Positions 17,616 through 25,755 of a DNA stretch of 64,000 nt are shown here, piece by piece. The translations under genes were made by a program, and so were the position numbers. Source of the stretch: Spirochaetaceae bacterium (GTDB taxonomy: Bacteria > Spirochaetota > Spirochaetia > CADAEX01); NCBI GenBank assembly GCA_009780675.1, contig WQZP01000004.1:1-64000 (forward strand), given 5' to 3'. The notes below the pieces were generated by a model. That model did not search any database. It saw nothing but the letters and a program-made list of their open reading frames with translations, and was not told the DNA's origin. The first letter of the stretch is position 1. Every line of letters begins with the position of its first letter.

Positions 17616-17959
17616 AATCGAGACTTCCCCTTAAATTTTGATTATTTGGAGGAATATAGTACTTATGAAAAACTTTGTCAATCTTTTCGAGAAATAAGAT
17701 TACTTTTATTTTGAGGCGTTATACTTAATAAAAATTTGAGGCAGCAATAGTTTGCGATAATCTCATCCAGGGTAATTGTCCCCGCACATATTAGCTAAAT
17801 TTCATGTAACGTCCTCCTAACAATATAAAAATTTCGCAAAAAGCCAGCCACACTAGCAACGCAGTATGGCTGGCTATCTTTTCATCCCACACAGACTTAT
17901 AGAACAAAAGTAAGATTGCTCTCAAATCCGCGCAGGATTAATTAAATCTATCCCGCAGC
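17616..17959. other. Intergenic region between transporter paralogues 3 and 2
   Basis: 344 bases without a gene. It holds the terminator of paralogue 3 (17842-17875) and an AT-rich leader of paralogue 2. The 3' untranslated part next to the stop codon (about 17880-17955) contains gaacaaaagtaa, shared with the matching place after paralogue 2 (about 15905-15920), which supports duplication of whole gene units. No riboswitch or Pho-box was recognised. Confidence 0.6.
17842..17875 (-). terminator. Hairpin terminator after paralogue 3
   Basis: agccagcca (17842-17850) pairs with tggctggct (17867-17875), a perfect 9-bp stem with a 16-base loop. On the minus strand it is followed by t-t-t-t-g-c, a short T-run. 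It is about 85 bases beyond the stop of the gene ending at 17960. Confidence 0.7.
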
Positions 17960-19636
17960 TTAAACACGCTCCTTTGTAAGCCAAATAATCCTTTTTGCAA
18001 TAGCAACAATATGATCATTTATTCTCGCATAAGAGCTAATTACATCAAGGTGTGCTGATGATGAATCGAGTGATACTCTGACCCCCTGATTAAGCCTGTC
18101 GATATGTGAGAGCTGGTACTTTTTCTCTTCAATATCTGCATACACAGATATTATTTTTCTTGCCCTGCCAATATCTTCTTCTGTAAAGGCTTCAATCATT
18201 CTGCTGACATTGTCCCTTACCCTTCCATGAAGTTCTGTAAGCTCATAGCTGCCTTGTTCTGAAAATGATAAATCAAGGTCTATCATCTTTTTCGCAATAG
18301 CCATAAGTTCTTTATCAATAACATCTCCAATAGATTCAAGTTCATTTTCTATATATAGATAATTCATGCTTTTCTTGGCTTCTCCCTCGCCAAGCTCTTT
18401 GCCTGCTACTTTTGCAAGAAATATAATTATTGCTTTATGAAGGATATCTACTTTTAAATCTGCTGCCCGAATTTCATTTACGAGTTTTATATCCTTGCTT
18501 TTAAATGCCATATCAACCTTTTCAAGCATATTTTTTACAAGATCAGCGGAAATAAGGATTTCTTTTTTAGCCATTTCAAGAGCTATGTCGACATTTGAGT
18601 CTACAAGCTGTTCCTGTAAATATGTTACGCCAAAAGGTTTTTCTGTTTCTCTTGGGCAGAACATTTTTTCAAACACTGCAATAGCCCCATCAAGTAATTT
18701 TGGAATACCAAAGAGCAAGATACATTTAATTAAAGGGATAAGTGTAAAACCTACTGCAATTTGTCTCGCAAGGTCATCTGTGCGGAATACAACAGCAGTA
18801 ACCCATTTTGTAAGCCATATATATAGTCTTTCTCCGCCAATAGCGTCAAAACGTATCAGCAAAAGCGCAAAAACAATAACTGCCCCTATTAGTTGGGAAA
18901 ATACGTGCCAAAATGCAGTTCTTTTGGCATCCCAGGTTAATGCAAGGCTCGCAAGAAGCGCTGTAAGAACTGTTCCTATAGATGCCCCAATATTTATTGG
19001 GAGAGCTTGTTCAAGTGTTATAGCGCCGGACATAGCCATAGCTATGGTAAGACCGCAGGTTGCGCCTGCAGATTGGACTACAAGTGTAAACATAAGTCCA
19101 AAAAGTATACCAAGAATTGGAGCTTCAATTTTTGTCATAAAATCAAGAAAAGGAGGATAGTGTTTTAAAGGATCAACAGATCCGGACATCATATCCAGTC
19201 CTAAAAAAAGAAGACCAAATCCTAAAAAAACAAGAGCAATATTAATACTTCTCTGTTTTTTAAGTATTAAAGAAGCAAAAAAGCCGATTCCTATTATTAT
19301 AGGTGCAAATTTGGAAATTTTTGGAAAAGCCATAATGTGAGGTAAAAAAGTTGAACCAAGCTCCGCGCCCATTGTAACAGCAATACTTTGATAAAAAGTC
19401 ATCAATCCTGCGCTTACAAGTGCTACTTCAAGCACTGTAGTTGCTGAAGATGATTGATTTATCATTGTAATACCTACGCCTGTAGCATACCCCCGTGGCC
19501 TGCTCTTTGTCAAAGTGAGCATTACTGACTTCATTTTCTCACCTGCAATTGCAGTGAGGTTTTTATTCATCGCTATAATTCCATAAAGAAATATAGCCAA
19601 CCCGCCTATAAGGCAAAAAACATCCCACATACTCAT
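17960..19636 (-). CDS. Na+/phosphate cotransporter with PhoU-like C-terminal domain (paralogue 3)
   Basis: Start set at 19636 (M-S-M-W-D-V-F), which aligns with its two paralogues and has GAGGGGG about 7 bases upstream; an ATG at 19651 would overlap that site. The product is 558 residues. The NptA-like membrane half is only distantly related to the other two and its second motif has changed to V-Q-S-A-G-A-T, while the first is N-Q-S-S-S-A-T. The C-terminal PhoU-like domain is very close to paralogue 1. It may transport a different anion or with different kinetics (inference). First gene of the tandem array. Confidence 0.9.
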   Translation of the reverse strand: MSMWDVFCLIGGLAIFLYGIIAMNKNLTAIAGEKMKSVMLTLTKSRPRGYATGVGITMINQSSSATTVLEVALVSAGLMTFYQSIAVTMGAELGSTFLPHIMAFPKISKFAPIIIGIGFFASLILKKQRSINIALVFLGFGLLFLGLDMMSGSVDPLKHYPPFLDFMTKIEAPILGILFGLMFTLVVQSAGATCGLTIAMAMSGAITLEQALPINIGASIGTVLTALLASLALTWDAKRTAFWHVFSQLIGAVIVFALLLIRFDAIGGERLYIWLTKWVTAVVFRTDDLARQIAVGFTLIPLIKCILLFGIPKLLDGAIAVFEKMFCPRETEKPFGVTYLQEQLVDSNVDIALEMAKKEILISADLVKNMLEKVDMAFKSKDIKLVNEIRAADLKVDILHKAIIIFLAKVAGKELGEGEAKKSMNYLYIENELESIGDVIDKELMAIAKKMIDLDLSFSEQGSYELTELHGRVRDNVSRMIEAFTEEDIGRARKIISVYADIEEKKYQLSHIDRLNQGVRVSLDSSSAHLDVISSYARINDHIVAIAKRIIWLTKERV

Positions 19637-19869
19637 TTCACGCCCCCTCATTTAAGTTTTACCTTTCGGTAATTGTTTGCAAATTGTTTTTTAACACAAT
19701 TTTAATAAAAATAATCTTTTTATCAAAAAAGGTCAATAGTTTTAACCGAATTTTAATAAAAAAAATTCGCTTTCTATAAATAATTAAATGGAGTAAAAAA
19801 AGGTTTCCAGCTACTATTTTAAGGTCAATATTTAGATCAATATTTAACTTAGGAAGGTTTATTGCTTTT

Positions 19870-20367
19870 ATGACTGAAGAAATGATCCAGCTATGTGATG
19901 CTGATGGCATCCCTCAAGGGAGCGCCTCCCGCAGTGTTTGCCACAAAGACCCCTCCATGATCCAGATGGTTATCCATTTACTGATATTTAACTCAAAAGG
20001 GGATATTTTTCTGCAAAAAAGGGCTAAAACCAAAGAAACATACCCGGATATGTGGGATACAGCGGTGGGGGGTCATGTGGCAGCGGGCGAAGATGCTTAT
20101 ACAGCTCTTGTCCGGGAATCAAAAGAAGAGCTTGGGATTGACCTTAAAAATGCGGAATTTATTTGCAAACAGCTTAATAAAGATAATACAGAAACAGAAC
20201 TTTCTTTTGTATATAAGATGATTTATGATGGCCCGTTTCACATAGATAATAATGAAGTAATAGAAGGGTGTTTTTTTTCTATTAAAGAGATAAAAGAAAA
20301 ACTGGGAAAAAATATTTTTACCCCTAATTTTGAAAAACAATTCAAGACATTGGCATTGGGCAAATAG
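19870..20367 (+). CDS. Nudix hydrolase (isopentenyl-diphosphate-isomerase-like subgroup)
   Basis: A 165-residue protein with a complete Nudix box, G-G-H-V-A-A-G-E-D-A-Y-T-A-L and R-E-S-K-E-E-L-G-I (G-x5-E-x7-R-E-x2-E-E-x-G). The N terminus (L-C-D-A-D-G-I-P-Q-G) and F-L-Q-K-R-A-K-T-K-E-T-Y-P are typical of the COG1443-like subgroup, often annotated as NTP or diphosphate hydrolases. Nudix enzymes cleave nucleoside diphosphates linked to another group, using Mg2+. The real substrate is unknown. AGGAAGG lies about 12 bases before the ATG. The 3' end overlaps the convergent LysR gene by 26 bases. Confidence 0.88.
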   Translation: MTEEMIQLCDADGIPQGSASRSVCHKDPSMIQMVIHLLIFNSKGDIFLQKRAKTKETYPDMWDTAVGGHVAAGEDAYTALVRESKEELGIDLKNAEFICKQLNKDNTETELSFVYKMIYDGPFHIDNNEVIEGCFFSIKEIKEKLGKNIFTPNFEKQFKTLALGK

Positions 20368-21247
20368 AAGGCCATTGACGCACAAGTTCCAGAAAATCTT
20401 TAAGTGGTTTTGAAAAATATTTATCGCTGTGGTGGATCATATAATATTTTCTTTTAAAATCTTTATCTTCAACAGGCAAAGCAAGTAATCTTCCTGTTTT
20501 TACTTCTTCACTTACTATATTGTTGGATATAAAAGCGATCCCCAATCCTTGTTCCACAAGTCTTTTTATGGCCTCATTATTTGATATTTCATAATGTATA
20601 TTTGCATCAAGGTTATTTCTTTCTATAAAGCTTTCTGTTATTTTCCTGGTTACAGAGCCTTTTTCATGAACAATAATATCACGTCCTTTGATATCTGCTA
20701 TTTCCAGGCGATCTTTTCGTGTAAGCGGATAATTGTTAGGCACAATACATACAATATTATCTTCCAAAATTTCCTGTCCTGATATTTTTGGGGTTTGGAC
20801 GGGTTTTGATACAAATCCTAAATCATTATTAAGCTCAGCAATATTTTCAATAATGTTTTCATTATGTCTTATAGTCATGGAAATATTTATACCCTTATTT
20901 TGTTTATTATAATATTTAATGATATAAGGCAGATAATAAGCGCCAAAGCTTTCGCACGATAAAATTGAAATCTTCCCTTTGTTAAAATGCTGAAAATCTC
21001 TAATACTTTCCTCTGCCTGACTTTCCATATCAAAAATTTTATCTGCAATAGAGTAGAGGCGCTCTCCAGCATCAGTAAGGATAATTTTTTTACCGATAAT
21101 ATCGAGAAATTTCAGATCATAATAGCGTTGAAGTTGTTTGATCTGTTTTGTAACAGCAGGCTGGGTAATACATAACAGATCAGCTGCTTTTGTGAGGCTT
21201 TTACATTTTGCGGTATAATAGAAGGTCTTTAAGTGATATAGATTCAT
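20342..21247 (-). CDS. LysR-family transcriptional regulator
   Basis: A 301-residue LysR-type regulator. It has an N-terminal winged helix (M-N-L-Y-H-L-K-T-F-Y-Y-T-A; T-K-A-A-D-L-L-C-I-T-Q-P-A-V-T-K-Q-I) and a periplasmic-binding-like effector domain from about residue 90. LysR proteins bind T-N11-A sites and usually control the divergent gene. Here that gene is thrH, 165 bases away, and a fitting inverted repeat lies between them. A second LysR protein at 38548-39471 has the same length and similar wording, so they are paralogues. Effector unknown. Confidence 0.93.
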   Translation of the reverse strand: MNLYHLKTFYYTAKCKSLTKAADLLCITQPAVTKQIKQLQRYYDLKFLDIIGKKIILTDAGERLYSIADKIFDMESQAEESIRDFQHFNKGKISILSCESFGAYYLPYIIKYYNKQNKGINISMTIRHNENIIENIAELNNDLGFVSKPVQTPKISGQEILEDNIVCIVPNNYPLTRKDRLEIADIKGRDIIVHEKGSVTRKITESFIERNNLDANIHYEISNNEAIKRLVEQGLGIAFISNNIVSEEVKTGRLLALPVEDKDFKRKYYMIHHSDKYFSKPLKDFLELVRQWPSICPMPMS

Positions 21248-21297
21248 AACTATTTTTCATGTTAATAATTACTTTATATCTGGTCAATATCTATACA

Positions 21298-21362
21298 CCT
21301 GATTTTCAGGTTTCTTTTATCAACAAGCCAGCTTCAGGAGGATGTTGTTGCTTTAATAGCAA
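21298..21362. promoter_or_regulatory. Candidate LysR operators between lysR and thrH
   Basis: Two dyads in the divergent intergenic region. CCTGA-TTT-TCAGG (21298-21310) is a perfect palindrome with a 3-bp centre. TTGCT-TTAAT-AGCAA (21348-21362) is a perfect palindrome that also fits the LysR T-N11-A rule. The second is about 50 bases before the thrH start. Assignment to this LysR protein is inferred from position. Confidence 0.5.
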
Positions 21363-21412
21363 ATATAGTTTATTTTATTTGAAAATAATAATTATCACCA
21401 AGAGGTATAAAT

Positions 21413-22021
21413 ATGTTTGTGATTTGTCTTGATCTTGAGGGGGTTTTAGTCCCTGAAATATGGATAGGAGTATCAAAAAAAACAGGGATCGATGAGCTTA
21501 AACTCACGACACGCGATATTTCTGATTATGATGTGCTTATGAAAAAAAGGATTGGGATACTGGAGCAACATAATTTAAAACTTAAAGATATCCAGGATGT
21601 TATTGCTACAATCAAACCAATGGACGGGGCAAGAGAATTTTTAGATACTCTTAGGGAAATGACTCAAGTTGTAATTCTTTCAGATACTTTTACACAGTTT
21701 GCTGCCCCTCTCATGAAGCAGCTCGGGTGGCCTACACTTTTCTGTAATGAGCTTATTATTGATAAAGAAGGCAAGGTTGCAGACTATAGATTGAGACAAA
21801 AAGATGGAAAAAAATATGCTGTTATGGGGTTCCATTCAATGGGGCTTAAAGTAATTGCAGCAGGCGATTCTTACAATGATCTTTCAATGCTAAAAGAGGC
21901 AGATGCAGGTATACTATTTTGCCCGCCAGATAAAATTGTTGAAGAAAATCCAGATATTCCTGTTTCGCTTGACTATGATGATCTTTTAAAGAGAATCAAA
22001 ATGTTTATGGAAAAATTGTAG
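21413..22021 (+). CDS. thrH: ThrH-like phosphoserine phosphatase / homoserine phosphotransferase
   Basis: A 202-residue HAD-superfamily phosphatase. Motif I is C-L-D-L-E-G-V-L-V-P-E, with D-L-E in place of the usual D-x-D, as in Pseudomonas ThrH. Motif II Ser is in I-L-S-D-T-F; motif III/IV is A-A-G-D-S-Y-N-D-L. ThrH dephosphorylates phosphoserine and can transfer the phosphate to homoserine, linking serine and threonine synthesis. The length matches ThrH (about 205). AGAGG lies 7 bases before the ATG. Probably controlled by the divergent LysR regulator. Confidence 0.88.
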   Translation: MFVICLDLEGVLVPEIWIGVSKKTGIDELKLTTRDISDYDVLMKKRIGILEQHNLKLKDIQDVIATIKPMDGAREFLDTLREMTQVVILSDTFTQFAAPLMKQLGWPTLFCNELIIDKEGKVADYRLRQKDGKKYAVMGFHSMGLKVIAAGDSYNDLSMLKEADAGILFCPPDKIVEENPDIPVSLDYDDLLKRIKMFMEKL

Positions 22022-22039
22022 GATAGAAAATTATTTCTT

Positions 22040-24496
22040 TCAAAGGTGTTTTTGGAGCGCAGAAATAATTTCTTTCCTGAGTTTTGGATATAGTAATATA
22101 AGATTTTTTAAATTCTCAAAAGACGCAGATAACTCGTTATTTTTTGCGCTTCTCTCAAGTTTTTCTGCAGCATTTCCAAACTCTTTCATTGAAAGATTCA
22201 GGGAACCTCCCTTGATTGTATGCGCTTCTCTTCTTAATGTTTCAAAATCTTTGTTTTTGAGAAGAGCTTTCATATCTGATAGTTGAGCCCTGACTTTTTT
22301 TTCAAACTCTTCCAATACTTCATGAAGTACATCTTTCTCTCCAACAAATGCTTCAAGCGCTTTGTCATAATCAAAGATTTTTTTATTTTCTGTTATATTT
22401 GGGGCAGCAGAATTATTGCCAGCAAAAGCTTTGTTATCTTCTATATTACCCTCTTCATGCGGGGGAACTTGAGCAAGTTGCAAATTTTGCTCTTCAACAG
22501 GCCCAAGTTCTTCCAGGTTTGTAAAATAATCTTCACTTATGATCCATTTACTCAGAAGTTGTGTAAGATCGTTTTTCTTAAATGGTTTTGAAAGAAAATC
22601 ATCCATGCCTGCTTCGATAATTTCTTCCATATCTCCTGCAAGCGTATTTGCTGTTACAGCTATTATAGGTGTTTTAATCCCCATTTCGCGAATCTTTCTG
22701 GAAGCATCAAGACCGTTCATAACAGGCATTTGTATATCCATCAAAATAATATCAAATTTTTTTTCTGCAACAAGCTCAACAGCAACGAGTCCGTTATCTG
22801 CTACCTCGACATCAATGTGCAAACTTTCAAGAATTGTTTTAAAAAGCTTCTGATTTATAGAATAATCTTCTACTACAAGAAACTTTTTTCTATTTGAATA
22901 CATAAATTCTTTAATAATTCCAAATTCCTGCTCTGTGTCAGTATTTTTATCTTCCTCTTCAATGTCAACAACTATATCAAGAGCTTTAAAAACAGCAGCA
23001 TAAAGAGAATTCTTTTTGACTGGTTTATTTATATATCCATCAAACCAGTTAAGAAGTTTCATTTTTGCTTCATCGCCGCCCATTCCAATTGGAGTCATAA
23101 GAATTTTTTTAATATCTGAAAACTGTCCGTCTGTATTTATTTCGCTCGCAAGCTGCCAGCCATCCATTCCGGACATTTTCTGGTCAATAAGCATAAGGTC
23201 AACAGGCACAGTATCGCTATTACGGAAAAATTCAAGAGCATGTGCCCCGCTTTCAGCTTCGTGAATTTCTAAACCAATTTCTTCAAGATAACTTTTTATC
23301 TGCTTTCTGCTTGTTTCATTATCATCTACAATTAGAACCCCTGTTTTTTGTGAAAATTTAGGCACTAGAGCAGAAGTATTTTCCGGTAAAGGGGGTTCTT
23401 CGAGCTTAATTGTAAACCAGAAAACAGACCCTTTTCCATCAACACTTTCAACTCCAATCTGCCCACCCAAAAGCCCTACAAGTTTTTTGCTTATGGATAA
23501 ACCAAGACCTGTGCCACCGAATTTTCTGGTAATGGATGAATCTACCTGTGTAAATGCATTAAATAAAAGATGTTTTCTGTTTTCAGGAATACCTATTCCT
23601 GTATCTCTAACAAAGAATTTTAAAAACATTTCTTCGGAAGAAGAATTATCTAAAAGGACACTAACAACTATTTCCCCTTCTTTTGTAAATTTTATTGCAT
23701 TGTTAAGGAGGTTCATAATAATTTGCCTAAGCCTTACAGGATCACCTTTGATTATTTTAGGTACTTTTGGAGAAATCGATAAAACTAATTCAATCCCTTT
23801 TTTATGCGCTTCCATTGCAACAAGTGTTGCAGCATCTTCCAATGTTTCGTGAAGATTAAAATCAATTTTTTCAACCGCAAGCATTCCTGCTTCAATTTTT
23901 GAGAAATCAAGAATATCATTTACAAGACTTAAAAGTACTTCGCCGGAAAAAAGAATTTGTGTTCCATATTCTCTTTGCTCCATATTAAGCTCTGTATCAA
24001 GCATAAGCTCTGACATTCCAATAATAGTATGAAGGGGAGTCCTTATCTCATGGCTGACATTAGCAATAAATTCAGATTTTGCTTTTGTAGCCTGCTCCGC
24101 AATATCTCTTGCTTCTTCTATTTTTTTCTCTGCGCTTTTAAGTTCTGTTATATCTTCAATAAAACTTATATAAAATTTTCTCCCATTGTGGACAGGTCCC
24201 AGATTTATCATTATTGAATAACAAAACTGTTTACCATCAACACTTGTTATCCATTTTTTCTGACTTATAACCTTTTTATTATCTTCTTTTAGTTGTTCAA
24301 AAACACTTATAAACTCACGATAAAATTCCCTGTTCATGGCTGCAAACAGCGGACAAGAAAAAAGAGTTTCCCTTTTTTTTCCTGTTAACACACAAAAAGA
24401 CTGATTCACTTCCTGTATTTCAAGATATTCATTGAAAATAAATATTGAAAGAGGAGAATTTTCCAGAAATGTTAATAAATGTTTTCCATATATCAT
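22040..24496 (-). CDS. Hybrid sensor histidine kinase (PAS-HisKA-HATPase-REC-REC-HPt)
   Basis: An 818-residue soluble hybrid kinase. A PAS domain (about 5-120) leads to HisKA with the phospho-acceptor in [12 protein letters not shown] (about residue 150). The HATPase domain (about 255-375) has D-T-G-I-G-I-P and G-G-T-G-L-G-L. Two receiver domains follow, with phospho-acceptor Asp in L-M-L-I-D-Q-K-M and [11 protein letters not shown]-terminal HPt domain has the histidine in E-A-H-T-I-K-G-G-S. No membrane helix is present, so it senses a cytoplasmic signal, possibly through PAS. It is the last gene after the double-receiver regulator, 14 bases downstream of it. Confidence 0.94.
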   Translation of the reverse strand: MIYGKHLLTFLENSPLSIFIFNEYLEIQEVNQSFCVLTGKKRETLFSCPLFAAMNREFYREFISVFEQLKEDNKKVISQKKWITSVDGKQFCYSIMINLGPVHNGRKFYISFIEDITELKSAEKKIEEARDIAEQATKAKSEFIANVSHEIRTPLHTIIGMSELMLDTELNMEQREYGTQILFSGEVLLSLVNDILDFSKIEAGMLAVEKIDFNLHETLEDAATLVAMEAHKKGIELVLSISPKVPKIIKGDPVRLRQIIMNLLNNAIKFTKEGEIVVSVLLDNSSSEEMFLKFFVRDTGIGIPENRKHLLFNAFTQVDSSITRKFGGTGLGLSISKKLVGLLGGQIGVESVDGKGSVFWFTIKLEEPPLPENTSALVPKFSQKTGVLIVDDNETSRKQIKSYLEEIGLEIHEAESGAHALEFFRNSDTVPVDLMLIDQKMSGMDGWQLASEINTDGQFSDIKKILMTPIGMGGDEAKMKLLNWFDGYINKPVKKNSLYAAVFKALDIVVDIEEEDKNTDTEQEFGIIKEFMYSNRKKFLVVEDYSINQKLFKTILESLHIDVEVADNGLVAVELVAEKKFDIILMDIQMPVMNGLDASRKIREMGIKTPIIAVTANTLAGDMEEIIEAGMDDFLSKPFKKNDLTQLLSKWIISEDYFTNLEELGPVEEQNLQLAQVPPHEEGNIEDNKAFAGNNSAAPNITENKKIFDYDKALEAFVGEKDVLHEVLEEFEKKVRAQLSDMKALLKNKDFETLRREAHTIKGGSLNLSMKEFGNAAEKLERSAKNNELSASFENLKNLILLYPKLRKEIISALQKHL

Positions 24497-24510
24497 CTAT
24501 AAGCCTACTA

Positions 24511-25755
24511 TTAAAACCCGGGGTTAAGAATTTCTGCTGTTTTTCTTTTTATCAAAGTAGGGTTAAGAGGTTTACCCATATAACTTTTAACACCATATTT
24601 TACAGCCTTAAGTACTGATTCTTTTTCCGAAAGAGCAGAAAATATTATTACAGGTGTTTTTATTTTTTTCTGATCGATAAATTCAAGTACTCCAAAACCA
24701 TTAACTTCCGGCATCATAAGGTCAAGAAAAATAAGATCATACTCTTTATTATCGGAAAGAGCGTCTATAAATAGCTTGCCATTTTCAAACATATCTATCT
24801 GCCAGTCAAAAGCTTTAAAGGTTGTCTTCATTAGTTGTCTAATAACAAAATCATCATCAACTACTGCGATTTTTACATTATTGCCAATTGTGTCAAGTTG
24901 TCTTGTGAGACCTTCAGTTTCAAACCGCATCTCTATTTTTGTTTCTTTCACGGATTTTGGATTTAACAGATTTTCTTCAACAACTTTGTCCTGGGCAAAG
25001 TTATCTGCTTTCTGACCAATAAGGTCATCAAGAGCATCGCTTAAATTATTTTTTACCCGAATACTTTTATATTCAGCAACAGAACCTATATAATCTTTTA
25101 TTGTCTTTTCATTAGCCAATACAATTATTTTATCAGAATTATCTTTTACAGTTTTTAAAACAATATCAAGAAGTGTTCTGATTTTATAAATATCTTTGTC
25201 TTCAATTACTACACCACTCATCATAATAAGCATTTTTGGAACAGTTATATTGTAGATTTTGACAAGTTCTTCCAGCTTGAATTTAAGGATTTCTATTTTT
25301 TCAATATTAAGACCCCGCGCTATTTCTATAAAAATAATTTCATCATTAAAATTTGCTTCAACAATACAGGGGGTTTCATCAAATTCAAATGTTGTTCCAA
25401 GAACCTCAGATATTCCTTTTAAAAGAGCATCTATTTTTATTGGTTTGGAAAATAATTTTTTTACTCCATATTTTGCGTATTCAGCAATTTTCTTTTTCTC
25501 AATTTTATTTGTAAGCATAACAATAGGTATAGCTATGGTATTTGGATTTTCTGCTTTTTCCACAAGAACTTCACGACAGGTTTTTCTTGTCAAAATACTA
25601 TCCATTACAATAAGATCAGGAATGATTTTTCTTAACTTTAGGGACCCATCAAGGCCATTCAAGCCTGAGGTAGCTTCAATGCCATGCCTTTCTATTTTTT
25701 TACGCAGATATTCACGAAATTCTTCGTTTTCATCTATTACTAAAACTTTCTTCAT
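24511..25755 (-). CDS. Double-receiver response regulator
   Basis: A 414-residue protein with a CheY-like receiver at each end. The first (about 2-120) has L-I-V-M-D-S and the second (about 290-410) L-I-F-L-D-L-M-M-P-E-V-N-G, each with the phospho-acceptor Asp and a following Lys (S-K-P, G-K-P). The middle 150 residues (I-E-I-A-R-G-L, M-L-I-M-M-S-G-V) are alpha/beta and not assigned; a STAS-like or degenerate receiver fold is possible. No DNA-binding or enzymatic output is visible, so it works by protein contact. Its ATG overlaps the stop of the upstream gene (TAATG), showing translational coupling to the cyclic-nucleotide-binding fusion. Confidence 0.88.
   Translation of the reverse strand: MKKVLVIDENEEFREYLRKKIERHGIEATSGLNGLDGSLKLRKIIPDLIVMDSILTRKTCREVLVEKAENPNTIAIPIVMLTNKIEKKKIAEYAKYGVKKLFSKPIKIDALLKGISEVLGTTFEFDETPCIVEANFNDEIIFIEIARGLNIEKIEILKFKLEELVKIYNITVPKMLIMMSGVVIEDKDIYKIRTLLDIVLKTVKDNSDKIIVLANEKTIKDYIGSVAEYKSIRVKNNLSDALDDLIGQKADNFAQDKVVEENLLNPKSVKETKIEMRFETEGLTRQLDTIGNNVKIAVVDDDFVIRQLMKTTFKAFDWQIDMFENGKLFIDALSDNKEYDLIFLDLMMPEVNGFGVLEFIDQKKIKTPVIIFSALSEKESVLKAVKYGVKSYMGKPLNPTLIKRKTAEILNPGF

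Noticed and set aside
18495-19160. Plus-strand open frame of 221 codons inside transporter paralogue 3
   Set aside because: Mirror frame of a membrane-protein gene, with no start signal or recognisable domain.
19698-19846. Direct repeats (aattttaataaaa twice, tcaatattta twice) considered as Pho-box-type operators
   Set aside because: They are AT-rich, low in information and do not match a Pho box. Similar words are expected by chance in this AT-rich intergenic region.
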